Below, in pieces: positions 7,535 through 15,214 of a stretch of 64,000 nucleotides of DNA. The stretch is from an uncultured Rhodocyclaceae bacterium. GTDB taxonomy: Bacteria; Pseudomonadota; Gammaproteobacteria; Burkholderiales; Rhodocyclaceae. The position numbers and the translations under genes were made by a program. The stretch covers positions 2,023,001 to 2,087,000 of the forward strand of contig OU015322.1 of assembly GCA_907163225.1 (NCBI GenBank), written 5' to 3'. Numbering within the stretch: position 1 is the first letter of the stretch; each line of letters starts with the position of its first letter. The notes under the pieces were generated by a model. It made no database searches. It worked only from the letters and a program-made list of their open reading frames with translations, and was not told the DNA's origin.

Positions 7535-8422
7535 ATGACTTTGGAAAAATCGAACGCTGTCGGTGCTGGCCTGGCCCTTTTGGCGGCGCTCGGCTTTTCG
7601 CTGAAGGCGATTTTCGTCAAGCTGGCGTATCCCTATGGCGTCGATGCCATCACCTTGCTGGCCTTGCGCATGGGCTTTGCGCTGCCGGTTTTCCTGTGGG
7701 TCGGGCTGGCCGGACAACGAGCGGGCACCAGCCTGACGCGGGAAGACTGGCTCAAGCTGTTTGTCCTCGGCTGCCTGGGTTATTACGGCGCCAGCATTCT
7801 CGATTTCTGGGGGCTGGAATACATCTCGGCCGGTCTAGAGCGGCTGATCTTGTTCACCTACCCCACACTGACTATCTTGATCGGCGTATTTTTTCAGGGC
7901 AAGCCTTTCACCCGACGCGAAGGCATCGCCATCGTGCTGTGTTATCTCGGAATCGGCTTCGCTTTTGTACACGACCTCGGCCTGGGTGATACGCGCTCCG
8001 TGCTTATTGGCGGCGCACTGGTCTTCGGCTCCAGCATTTCGTACGCACTTTACCTGGCAGGCAGCGCGACGATGATCGCCCGGCTGGGCGCCATGCGTTT
8101 CTCCGCTCTGGCCATGCTGGTTTCGTCGGCGGTGACACTCGGACATTTCTTGGCATCCCATCCGCTCACCGCATTCGTCCAGCCGCTGCCGGTCTACGGC
8201 TGGGGCTTGGCGATGGCATTGTTTGCCACCATCGTACCGGTCTTCGCGCAATCGGCAGCAATTCGCCGGATCGGCGCCGGACAGGCATCGTTGTTCGGCA
8301 TGGTCGGGCCGATCCTGACCATCGGCTTCGGCTGGTGGCTGCTCAGTGAGTCAATTTCCGTAGCGCAAATGGGTGGCGCCGCGCTGGTGGTCATGGGCAT
8401 ACTGATCGTCAGCCGTCGATAA
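7535..8422 (+). CDS. DMT-superfamily (EamA) transporter
   Basis: 295 residues, ten membrane helices in two EamA repeats: GAGLALLAALGFSLKAIFVKLAY, then LLALRMGFALPVF, YYGASILDFWGLEYISAGLERLILFTYPTLTILIGVFF, and in the second half AMFATIVPVFAQ-like and ASLFGMVGPILTIGFGWWLLSE. Metabolite exporter of unknown substrate. The start at ATG 7535 matches the family's N-terminus. It lies 26 bp before the PTS genes but is not obviously linked to them in function. It is not a close paralogue of the transporter at 2813-3712. Confidence 0.8.
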   Translation: MTLEKSNAVGAGLALLAALGFSLKAIFVKLAYPYGVDAITLLALRMGFALPVFLWVGLAGQRAGTSLTREDWLKLFVLGCLGYYGASILDFWGLEYISAGLERLILFTYPTLTILIGVFFQGKPFTRREGIAIVLCYLGIGFAFVHDLGLGDTRSVLIGGALVFGSSISYALYLAGSATMIARLGAMRFSALAMLVSSAVTLGHFLASHPLTAFVQPLPVYGWGLAMALFATIVPVFAQSAAIRRIGAGQASLFGMVGPILTIGFGWWLLSESISVAQMGGAALVVMGILIVSRR

Positions 8423-8448
8423 ATGCGCTTCAGGTTAGAATCCCGAGC

Positions 8449-8838
8449 ATGATCGGCATCTTTCTCATCACTCACGGCAGCCTTGGCGAGGCACTCGTCC
8501 AGAACGTCTGTCATGTGCTGAATAAGCGCCCGCCGCAATTGATCCAGCTCGGCATGACGGCTCAGGACGACCCGCTGGATATGTTGCCGATGGCGCGAGA
8601 AATGCTGGCTTTGGTCGATAAAGGTAAGGGGGCGCTGGTGCTGACCGATATTTTCGGTGCCTCTCCGGCCAACCTTGCGCTAAAGTTGCTCGAACGTGGC
8701 CGCGTCGAAGCTCTGACCGGTGTCAATATGCCCATGCTCCTGCGCGCGCTGACGTATCGCGACAAGGGCATGGAAACCTTGCTTGCCCGAGCCCGCGATG
8801 GTGGCCGCGACGGCATTCTCAACATGCTGGATCACTGA
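8449..8838 (+). CDS. PTS EIIA component, mannose-type
   Basis: 129 residues beginning MIGIFLITHGSLGEAL; His9 of THG is the expected phosphorylation site of EIIA-Man. GKGALVLTDIFGASPANLAL is the second conserved block. In many betaproteobacteria this EIIA sits with HPr and EI without any sugar permease and works in a phosphorelay that reports metabolic state. That pattern holds here: HPr begins 4 bp after its stop and EI follows. No EIIB or EIIC is present in the window. Confidence 0.92.
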   Translation: MIGIFLITHGSLGEALVQNVCHVLNKRPPQLIQLGMTAQDDPLDMLPMAREMLALVDKGKGALVLTDIFGASPANLALKLLERGRVEALTGVNMPMLLRALTYRDKGMETLLARARDGGRDGILNMLDH

Positions 8839-8842
8839 AATC

Positions 8843-9112
8843 ATGATCACGACCGAAACTGAAATCATCAACAAGCTCGGCCTCCATGCCCGCGCTTCCG
8901 CCAAGCTGACGCAACTGGCTGGCAAGCACAAGTGTGAGGTCTGGATGAGCAAGGGCACGCGCCGCATCAACGCCAAGAGCATCATGGGCGTGATGATGCT
9001 GGCTGCTGGCAAGGGGTCGAAAGTGACGCTGGAGACCGACGGCGTCGATGAGGCGGAAGCGATGGAGGCCTTGCTGGCGTTGATCGCCGATTATTTTGGC
9101 GAAGGTGAGTAA
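8843..9112 (+). CDS. ptsH: phosphocarrier protein HPr
   Basis: 89 residues: EIINKLGLHARASAKL with catalytic His15, and INAKSIMGVMML with Ser46, the site of HPr kinase in organisms that have HprK. Length is normal for HPr. The start ATG 8843 follows the EIIA stop directly; the frame is open further upstream inside the EIIA gene but homology begins at MITTETEI. It passes phosphate from EI (9199-10941) to EIIA. HprK is not in this window. Confidence 0.95.
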   Translation: MITTETEIINKLGLHARASAKLTQLAGKHKCEVWMSKGTRRINAKSIMGVMMLAAGKGSKVTLETDGVDEAEAMEALLALIADYFGEGE

Positions 9113-9198
9113 ATGAATCGCCCCCCACGCTCGGCTGGCGCGCTGCCCTTCGCGGGGGTGTCGACCTTTTTTGGGATAGTCCGGCAAAAGGTAGGCCC

Positions 9199-10941
9199 AT
9201 GAGTTTTACCCTGCACGGCCTCGGCGTTTCTGGCGGCATCGCCATCGGGCGGGCCATGCTCATGTCGCACGCGACGCTGGAGGTTGCGCACCTGACGCTG
9301 GCGCCGCGCCTGATCGACAAGGAAATCGACCGCTTTGATGCTGCCGTCAAGGCGGTGAAGGAAGAGTTGATCCTGATGAAGGAAAGTACCGAGCACGCCC
9401 CTGCCGAGCTCAACGCCTTCATCGACATTCACACCATGTTCCTGGAAGACCCTGAACTGGCAGTCAAGCCGCGCGAGATTATCCGCGAGCGCCGGTGCAA
9501 CGCCGAATGGGCTCTGGTTCAGCAGATGGAACATCTGGTCGACCAGTTCGAACAGTTCGACGATCTTTACCTGCGCGAGCGAAAATTCGACGTCGTGCAG
9601 GTCGTCGAGCGCGTCGTCAAGGAGCTGCTTGGGCATCCCGGCCGCGCCGCGCTGAAAACGACCAAGCGGTCGAAGGAAGAGATCCTTATCGTCGTCGCCC
9701 ACGATCTCTCGCCGGCCGACACCATTGCTTTCAAGGAACATCGTTTCGCCGCCTTCATCACCGACGTCGGCGGCGCCACTTCGCACACCGCCATTCTCGC
9801 CCGCAGCATGGCGATTCCGGCAGTTCTGGGTCTGGAAAACGCCCGCGGCCTGATCCGCGATGGCGAACAACTGATCGTCGACGGCCTGCGTGGCGTCATC
9901 ATCGTCAATCCAGACCAACGCATTCTGGACGAATATCAGCTGCGCAAGGAACAGATAGAGCTGGAAAAATCCAAGCTCAAGCGCCTGAAGACGGCCAAGT
10001 CGGAAACCATCGACGGCGTGCCGGTGCAATTGTTCGCCAACATCGAACTGCCCAACGACGTGCCGGTGGCGCTCGATGCCGGTGCCGAGGGTGTCGGCCT
10101 GTTCCGTACCGAATTCCTGTTTCTCGACCGTGGCGACATGCCCGACGAGCGCGAGCAGTACGAAGCCTACAAGAAGGTGGTCAAGGGCATGGGCGGCCGG
10201 CCGGTCACCATCCGCACCTTCGACCTCGGCAACGACAAGGACCTGCGCCCCAACAACAGCGCCGGCGACCGCGTGCAGACCAACCCGGCGCTGGGCCGCC
10301 GCGCCATCCGCCTCTCGCTGGCCGAGCCGCGCATGTTCCAGATTCAGCTCCGCGCCATCCTGCGCGCCTCGAAACATGGCCCGATCAAGCTGCTCATCCC
10401 GATGCTGGCGCACGCCCACGAGATCGACCAGACGCTGGCCGCGCTGGAGCAGGCCAAATCGAGCCTGCGCGGCGAGAAGGTGGCTTTTGACGAGAACATC
10501 CAGATCGGCGGCATGATCGAGATCCCGGCTGCTGCCCTGGCCATCGGCATCTTCCTGCGCCGCCTCGACTTCCTGTCGATCGGCACCAACGACCTTATTC
10601 AATACACGCTGGCCATCGACCGCTCCGACGAGCAGGTTGCAGCGCTCTACGACCCGCTTCACCCGGCCGTGCTGATGCTGCTCGCCCACACCCTGTCGAT
10701 GGCGGAAAAGGCCGAAATTCCGGTTTCCGTGTGCGGCGAAATGGCCGGTGACCCCGAACTGACCCGGCTGCTGCTCGGCATGGGCCTGCGCATTTTTTCG
10801 ATGCACCCGTCGCAGATTCTTAAGGTCAAGAATCGCGTCCTGAAGTCCGATGTCAGCGAACTCGCGCCCAATGTCCGCAAAATGCTGCGTCTTGACGAGC
10901 CTGCCAAGTTGCGCGAGGCGCTGGAAAAACTGAACACCTGA
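9199..10941 (+). CDS. ptsI: phosphoenolpyruvate-protein phosphotransferase (PTS enzyme I)
   Basis: 580 residues, the usual EI length. The N-terminal phosphohistidine domain has the active site GGATSHTAILARS with His196. The C-terminal PEP-binding TIM barrel has GAEGVGLFRTEFLFLDR, RTFDLGNDKD, IEIPAAAL, SIGTNDLIQYTLAIDR and VCGEMAGDP with the catalytic Cys. It takes phosphate from PEP and passes it to HPr. Third gene of the EIIA-HPr-EI cluster, 86 bp behind HPr. With no sugar permease nearby the cluster is probably regulatory. Confidence 0.95.
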   Translation: MSFTLHGLGVSGGIAIGRAMLMSHATLEVAHLTLAPRLIDKEIDRFDAAVKAVKEELILMKESTEHAPAELNAFIDIHTMFLEDPELAVKPREIIRERRCNAEWALVQQMEHLVDQFEQFDDLYLRERKFDVVQVVERVVKELLGHPGRAALKTTKRSKEEILIVVAHDLSPADTIAFKEHRFAAFITDVGGATSHTAILARSMAIPAVLGLENARGLIRDGEQLIVDGLRGVIIVNPDQRILDEYQLRKEQIELEKSKLKRLKTAKSETIDGVPVQLFANIELPNDVPVALDAGAEGVGLFRTEFLFLDRGDMPDEREQYEAYKKVVKGMGGRPVTIRTFDLGNDKDLRPNNSAGDRVQTNPALGRRAIRLSLAEPRMFQIQLRAILRASKHGPIKLLIPMLAHAHEIDQTLAALEQAKSSLRGEKVAFDENIQIGGMIEIPAAALAIGIFLRRLDFLSIGTNDLIQYTLAIDRSDEQVAALYDPLHPAVLMLLAHTLSMAEKAEIPVSVCGEMAGDPELTRLLLGMGLRIFSMHPSQILKVKNRVLKSDVSELAPNVRKMLRLDEPAKLREALEKLNT

Positions 10942-10968
10942 TCAACATTCACAACCCGGAGAGAATTC

Positions 10969-11412
10969 ATGGAACGACGTGATGCATTGAAGACATTTGG
11001 CGCAGCAATGGCTGCGGCGATTTCCGGCACTGCGCTGGCCGGCGAGCACGATCACCATCATGATCACGGCGCGATGGGCAATCCCTACGCCGCGCTCATC
11101 GCCTCAAGCGGTGACTGCCTGAAAACCGGTGAAGCCTGTCTGGCCCACTGCCTTGTCCTGCTCGGAAAGGGCGACAAGGAAATGGCGGCCTGCGCCCAGT
11201 CGGTCAATGAGTTGCTCGCCGTATGCGGCGCCCTGGGCCGCCTCGCCGGGCAGAATGCCAAGCGCACCGCGGCATTCGCCAAAGTTGCGGCAGAGGTTTG
11301 CGCCGATTGCGAAAAGGAGTGCCGCAAGCACGAGAAGAAGCACGCCGAGTGCAAGGCTTGCGCCGATTCCTGCGCCGCCTGCCTCAAGGAATGCAAGAAG
11401 CTGAGCGCCTGA
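10969..11412 (+). CDS. Csp1-like copper storage protein, four-helix bundle
   Basis: 147 residues. A Tat-like signal (MERRDALKTFGAAMAAA...ALA) is followed by a His-rich stretch (EHDHHHDHG) and a four-helix-bundle domain with 13 cysteines that I counted, many as CxxxC or CxxC along helices (EVCADCEKECRKHEKKHAECKACADSCAACLKECK). Thirteen Cys and an exported form fit Csp1-type proteins, which store many Cu(I) ions in the bundle core. Position just before an OprC/NosA-like receptor gene supports a copper role. It is separated from EI by 27 bp and ends in its own terminator. Confidence 0.85.
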   Translation: MERRDALKTFGAAMAAAISGTALAGEHDHHHDHGAMGNPYAALIASSGDCLKTGEACLAHCLVLLGKGDKEMAACAQSVNELLAVCGALGRLAGQNAKRTAAFAKVAAEVCADCEKECRKHEKKHAECKACADSCAACLKECKKLSA

Positions 11413-11434
11413 ATCAGGCTTTGAGACAGTCCGG

Positions 11435-11462
11435 AGGCATCTCCCCGAACGGGCAGATGCCT
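11435..11462 (+). terminator. intrinsic terminator of the copper storage gene
   Basis: AGGCATCT and AGATGCCT arms around a 12-nt loop with a small inner C/G stem, followed by TTTTCTTT; 23 bp after the stop at 11412. Confidence 0.8.
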
Positions 11463-11508
11463 TTTCTTTGCCCAGACAAATTTCTCAGGCGTAGCGCTGG
11501 CCGCCTTT

Positions 11509-11544
11509 CAAAATTTGCCACTTTTCCCAGTTGACCGTAGAAAC
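11509..11544 (+). repeat. dispersed GTTGACC element, copy 4 (left arm of an inverted pair)
   Basis: AAAATTTG left part and CTTTTCCCAGTTGACCGTAG core. Copy 5 lies 27 bp on in opposite orientation, giving a REPIN-like doublet. Confidence 0.8.
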
Positions 11545-11570
11545 CCGCGACCACAAAAACAAATGCTGGC

Positions 11571-11603
11571 CCCAGGGTCAACCGGAAAAAATCACCAAAA
11601 TCT
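11571..11603 (-). repeat. dispersed GTTGACC element, copy 5 (right arm of an inverted pair)
   Basis: Minus-orientation copy: GGTCAACCGGAAAAAATC then CCAAAAT on the plus strand. Its tail shares 19 bp with copy 3. Confidence 0.85.
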
Positions 11604-11696
11604 GCGGCGAATCAACGAAGCGGAGACAGGCAATCGGCTGAGCAAAAAATGAATCGTTGAATTCTGCCCTCTCACTTAAAACTGGACGAATTGCCA

Positions 11697-11713
11697 TGCG
11701 ACAATTTGTCGCA
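11697..11713. promoter_or_regulatory. candidate operator palindrome, site A
   Basis: TGCGACAATTTGTCGCA is a perfect odd-centred palindrome, 69 bp before the receptor start. A near-identical site (TGTGGCAAATTGTCACA) lies between the two tonB genes. The shared form is TGYGRCAA-W-TTGTCRCA, which suggests one regulator for both. Confidence 0.6.
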
Positions 11714-11740
11714 TTTATGCTGCCCGGCAAACCCCGGATA

Positions 11741-11756
11741 ATTAGCGCGCGCTAAT
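11741..11756. promoter_or_regulatory. second palindrome before the receptor gene
   Basis: ATTAGCGCGCGCTAAT is a perfect 16-bp palindrome ending 25 bp before the receptor start. It may be an operator or overlap the promoter; I found no second copy in the window. Confidence 0.4.
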
Positions 11757-11781
11757 AAGCTAATAATTCAGGGAGAGTTTC

Positions 11782-14067
11782 ATGGGGTACCGCATCCGCC
11801 CGCTGGCCGCCGCGCTGGCTGTCGTCTTTTCATCGCCTGCCGCCTTCGCACAGAGCACGCTGAACGAGGTTGTCGTCAACGCCGGCCGGATTCCCGAAGC
11901 CAGCAAGCCGCGCCAGGTCGGGCAAGCCGAGATCGCCGCCAAGCACGCTGTGACGCGCGATACCGCAGCCCTGCTGCAGGATGTCCCGGGCGTCAGCCTG
12001 TACGGTGCCGGTGGCGTCTCCAGCCTGCCCTCCATCCACGGCCTGGCCGATGACCGCCTGCGCATCACCGTCGATGGCATGGACTTCATCGCCACCTGCC
12101 CCAACCACATGAACCCGCCGCTCGCTTACCTGGACCCGAACGCAGTCAGCAAGATCAAGGTTTACGCCGGCATCACCCCGGTCAGCGTCGGTGGCGACAG
12201 CATCGGCGGCACCATCGTTGCCGAAACCAGGGCGCCGGAATTCGCCGCCCCCGGCCAGGGCCTGCTCACCAAGGGTGAGGTCGGCACCTTCTTCCGCAGC
12301 AACAACAACGCGCTGGGCGGCAATATCGGCGCCACAGCAGCCACCGAAAACTTCAGCGTCAGCTACACCGGCGCCTACTCCAAGGCCGACAACTACGTTG
12401 CCGGCGGCAATTTCAAGACGAGCACCGCAACCGGCCGCGTCGGCCACACGCTGGCCCTCGACGAAGTCGGCTCGACCGCCTACGAATCGCAAACGCACAC
12501 CCTCGGCTTCGCCCTGCGCGGCGGCAACCACTTGTTCGAAGCCAAGTTCGGCTACCAGGACGTCCCCGAGCAGCTCTACCCGAACCAGCGCATGGACATG
12601 CTGGGCAACGAGCAGAAGCGCGTGAACCTGCGCTACCTCGGCCAATACGACTGGGGCATGCTCGAAGCCCGCGCCTACTACGAAGAAGTCGATCACTTCA
12701 TGGACTTCGGTGCCGACAAGCGTTTCTGGTACGGGAATGGCGCTCCCCCGACCGGCTCAGGTGGTCCAACTGCTGTCAATGGCTCCCCCTGTTCCCCGAT
12801 CAGCGCCACCTGCGCCGCCGGCATGCCGATGTACACGACCAGCAAGACAACCGGTGTCAATCTCAAGGCCGACATCGACCTCAGCATCAACGACCTGCTG
12901 CGTGTCGGCGCCCTCTACCAAAGCTACACGCTGAACGACTGGTGGACACCCTCCGGCGCCATGATGTGGCCGAACACTTTCGTGAACGTCAACGATGGCC
13001 AGCGCAACCGGGCTGGCGTCTTTGCCGAATGGGAATCCCGCCTGACACCGCAGCTGACGACCTTGCTCGGCGCCCGCTACGAGCGGGTTGAAACCGATAC
13101 CGGCCCGGTCAGCGCCTACGACAACACCATTGCCCCCGCGACCACATTGGTTCCCGCCTTCAACAACAAGGATCGCCAACGCGCCGACAACAACCTCGAC
13201 TTCACCGCGCTGGCCCGCTACACCGCGAGCAACACCAGCGACATCGAATTCGGCTTTGCCCGCAAGGTACGCTCGCCCAGCCTCTACGAGCGCTACAGCT
13301 GGTTCAGCCGCGGCATGGAAATGCTGATGATCAACTGGGTTGGCGACGGCAACGGCTACATCGGCAACGTCGACCTCAAGCCGGAAAAGGCGCACACGCT
13401 GTCTGCCACCTTCGACTGGCATGCCGCCGACCGCAGCTGGGAAATCAAGGCAACGCCGTTCTACACCCACGTGACCGATTACATCGACGCCGTGCGCTGC
13501 CCGACCAGTCTGGGCGGCGCTTGCTCTGCTGCCAACCTGAGTGGTGGCAACAAGTTCGTCTACCTCCAGCTGGCCAACCAGTCGGCCCGCCTCTATGGCC
13601 TCGATCTGTCCGGATACATGCCGCTGGCCAGCACCGGCTTCGGCGAGTTTGGACTGAAAGGCTTGCTGAATTACACGAACGGCGAGAACCGCGACACCGG
13701 CGACGATCTTTACAACATCATGCCGCTCAACGCCAAGCTGGTTCTGACGCAAAAACTGGGCGGCTGGAACAACGCTGTCGAGTTTGTCACGGCGCTGGCC
13801 AAGGACAAGGTTTCCGACGTCCGCAACGAGATACAGACGCCGGGCTACAGCCTGTTCAATCTGCGCGCCAGCTATTCCTGGAAGCAGGTTCGCGTCGATT
13901 TCGGTGTCGAGAATCTGTTCGACAAGTTCTACTCCCTCCCGCTGGGCGGCGCCTATAACGGCCAGGGCACGACGATGACCACCAGCGGCACCAGCTCTGC
14001 GCCGTGGGGAACCGCCGTTCCCGGCATGGGCCGCTCGTTCTACGCCGGCCTCAACGTGAAGTTCTGA
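11782..14067 (+). CDS. TonB-dependent outer-membrane receptor, OprC/NosA-like (copper)
   Basis: 761 residues: signal peptide ending AFAQ, plug domain (LLQDVPGVSLYGAGGVSSLPSIHGLADDRLRITVDGM) and a 22-strand-type barrel ending in FYAGLNVKF with terminal Phe. In the plug, ACPNHMNPPLAYLDP places Cys106 and Met110 as CxxxM, the same spacing as the copper-ligand Cys-Met pair of Pseudomonas OprC; NosA homologues share this block. Copper import, perhaps for N2O reductase or oxidases, is therefore likely. The Csp1-like gene lies upstream and TonB-ExbBD genes are 6 kb downstream. Two palindromes precede the gene. Metal specificity is inferred from the motif only. Confidence 0.85.
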   Translation: MGYRIRPLAAALAVVFSSPAAFAQSTLNEVVVNAGRIPEASKPRQVGQAEIAAKHAVTRDTAALLQDVPGVSLYGAGGVSSLPSIHGLADDRLRITVDGMDFIATCPNHMNPPLAYLDPNAVSKIKVYAGITPVSVGGDSIGGTIVAETRAPEFAAPGQGLLTKGEVGTFFRSNNNALGGNIGATAATENFSVSYTGAYSKADNYVAGGNFKTSTATGRVGHTLALDEVGSTAYESQTHTLGFALRGGNHLFEAKFGYQDVPEQLYPNQRMDMLGNEQKRVNLRYLGQYDWGMLEARAYYEEVDHFMDFGADKRFWYGNGAPPTGSGGPTAVNGSPCSPISATCAAGMPMYTTSKTTGVNLKADIDLSINDLLRVGALYQSYTLNDWWTPSGAMMWPNTFVNVNDGQRNRAGVFAEWESRLTPQLTTLLGARYERVETDTGPVSAYDNTIAPATTLVPAFNNKDRQRADNNLDFTALARYTASNTSDIEFGFARKVRSPSLYERYSWFSRGMEMLMINWVGDGNGYIGNVDLKPEKAHTLSATFDWHAADRSWEIKATPFYTHVTDYIDAVRCPTSLGGACSAANLSGGNKFVYLQLANQSARLYGLDLSGYMPLASTGFGEFGLKGLLNYTNGENRDTGDDLYNIMPLNAKLVLTQKLGGWNNAVEFVTALAKDKVSDVRNEIQTPGYSLFNLRASYSWKQVRVDFGVENLFDKFYSLPLGGAYNGQGTTMTTSGTSSAPWGTAVPGMGRSFYAGLNVKF

Positions 14068-14086
14068 TCGACTCCGCCTCAGAGTC

Positions 14087-14737
14087 TTGCCAACCGCCCC
14101 GCCCTCTGTCGGGGCGGTTGTCATTCAAGCCAGGAGATTTCAAATTCGCCCGATTTTTCCGGTTCACCGTAGCAATAGCCCCGTACGAACCGCCCGACAG
14201 CTGGCGGCTGGCCAAGGCGTCTATCAGGCTGGCGCCGATGGTCTGGCCTGGCGGCTCAACAGCGGGGTGATCCGGCTCGACAACGCGGGTTCTTCGGGCG
14301 AGATATCGTTTGCCAGCCTCGCCATCCCCGGCGACATCCTCGGCTGCGAGACCATGCTGTTCGGCTGCTACACCTTCTCGGCCACGGCGCTGACCCAGTG
14401 CGAGCTATCCCCCTGGCCGGAAGGCGCCGGCGCCATGGCTGGCGACTCCCTGCTCGCCTCGCTCGCCCAGGCCCAACAGCGAGCCGCCGAAATCGTCGCG
14501 CTGCGCGGTGGGCAGGCGGCGGATCGCGTCCTTGGGCTAATCCGGCTATTCACCGACAACGCCGGGCAAGTCGTGCTGCCAACCCGGCAGGACATTGCCG
14601 ACATCACCGACCTGCGCTTCGAAACCATCTCGCGCATCATCAAGATGCTGGAACGCAGCAAGGTGTTGCTGCCGATCAAGGTCGAGGGCGTGCACGCCAC
14701 GCGCAGTTATCGGGTCGATCCGGCATTCGCCAGCTGA
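14087..14737 (+). CDS. Crp/Fnr-family transcriptional regulator with disturbed start
   Basis: The body from about 14200 is a Crp/Fnr protein: effector domain RQLAAGQGVYQAGADGLAWRL and SGVIRLDN...LAIPGDILGCETMLFG, a dimerisation helix, and a winged HTH with LPTRQDIADITDLRFETISRIIKMLE, whose E-xx-SR recognition helix is Fnr-like. Three cysteines lie in the effector domain (GCETMLFGCYTF...TQCEL) and could be redox or metal ligands. No ATG precedes the domain; TTG 14087 lies inside the upstream hairpin, and the AGGAG at 14132-14136 is followed by repeat copy 6 where a start codon would be expected. It may act on the palindromes at 11697 and 20818. Confidence 0.7.
   Translation: MPTAPPSVGAVVIQARRFQIRPIFPVHRSNSPVRTARQLAAGQGVYQAGADGLAWRLNSGVIRLDNAGSSGEISFASLAIPGDILGCETMLFGCYTFSATALTQCELSPWPEGAGAMAGDSLLASLAQAQQRAAEIVALRGGQAADRVLGLIRLFTDNAGQVVLPTRQDIADITDLRFETISRIIKMLERSKVLLPIKVEGVHATRSYRVDPAFAS
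14092..14119 (+). terminator. hairpin after the receptor gene
   Basis: AACCGCCCCG and CGGGGCGGTT arms with an 8-nt loop, 25 bp after the receptor stop. The T-tract is weak, so it may be leaky and allow read-through into the regulator gene. Confidence 0.6.
14141..14175 (+). repeat. dispersed GTTGACC element, copy 6 (GTTCACC variant)
   Basis: ATTTTTCCGGTTCACCGTAG core at the N-terminus of the Crp/Fnr gene. It is read in frame as RPIFPVHRSN, nearly the same peptide as copy 16. Confidence 0.8.
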
Positions 14738-14749
14738 CCCGCCGCCGGC

Positions 14750-15214
14750 TTAGAAGCGCAGGCCGGTCGCTTTTTCGACCGTTGCGGTCGAGATGACGCC
14801 GGCGACGACTTCCTTGCCGCCACGTCCATCGAACAGGAAAGTCCGTGGCAATTCGCCGTGCCAGTTCGGGTCGATGGCATAGGCAATCGCGTCGGGATTG
14901 TCGGTGCCGTAGGCGTAGCGAGGCCCGGCCAGGGCGTAAGCATTCAGCATCGGCCAGAGTTGGGCGGATTCCGGCTCAGCCGCAACCGTAATCACGCGCA
15001 GCTTCTTGTTGCTTTTGGCCAGACGGGACACCAGTTTCAGGTTCTTTTTGCAGTAATTGCAGTCAGACGACCACAGGGCAATGATGGTCGCTTGCTGGTG
15101 ACTGCTCGGATTGAGCAGATTCTTCGCCGCCACTCGGTCGAGCGGCGTGAAATCGGCAGCGACCAGCGGGCCGGCGGCGACCAGGATCAGCAGGGCGAAA
15201 TATCGGCGAATCAT
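14750..15214 (-). CDS. thioredoxin-like periplasmic protein
   Basis: 154 residues: signal peptide (MIRRYFALLILVAAGPLVA) and a thioredoxin-fold domain with TIIALWSSDCNYCKKNL, giving a CxxC redox site (CNYC), and a cis-Pro region at GELPRTFLFDGRG. Reduction of disulfides or delivery of metal to exported copper proteins is plausible in this cluster. Its start overlaps the stop of the beta-propeller gene by 4 bp, so both are translated from one minus-strand mRNA that also covers the second TonB receptor. Confidence 0.8.
   Translation of the reverse strand: MIRRYFALLILVAAGPLVAADFTPLDRVAAKNLLNPSSHQQATIIALWSSDCNYCKKNLKLVSRLAKSNKKLRVITVAAEPESAQLWPMLNAYALAGPRYAYGTDNPDAIAYAIDPNWHGELPRTFLFDGRGGKEVVAGVISTATVEKATGLRF

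Noticed and set aside
9091-10806. 571-codon minus-strand frame opposite enzyme I
   Set aside because: Antisense shadow of ptsI with His/Gln/Asp-rich composition and no domain.
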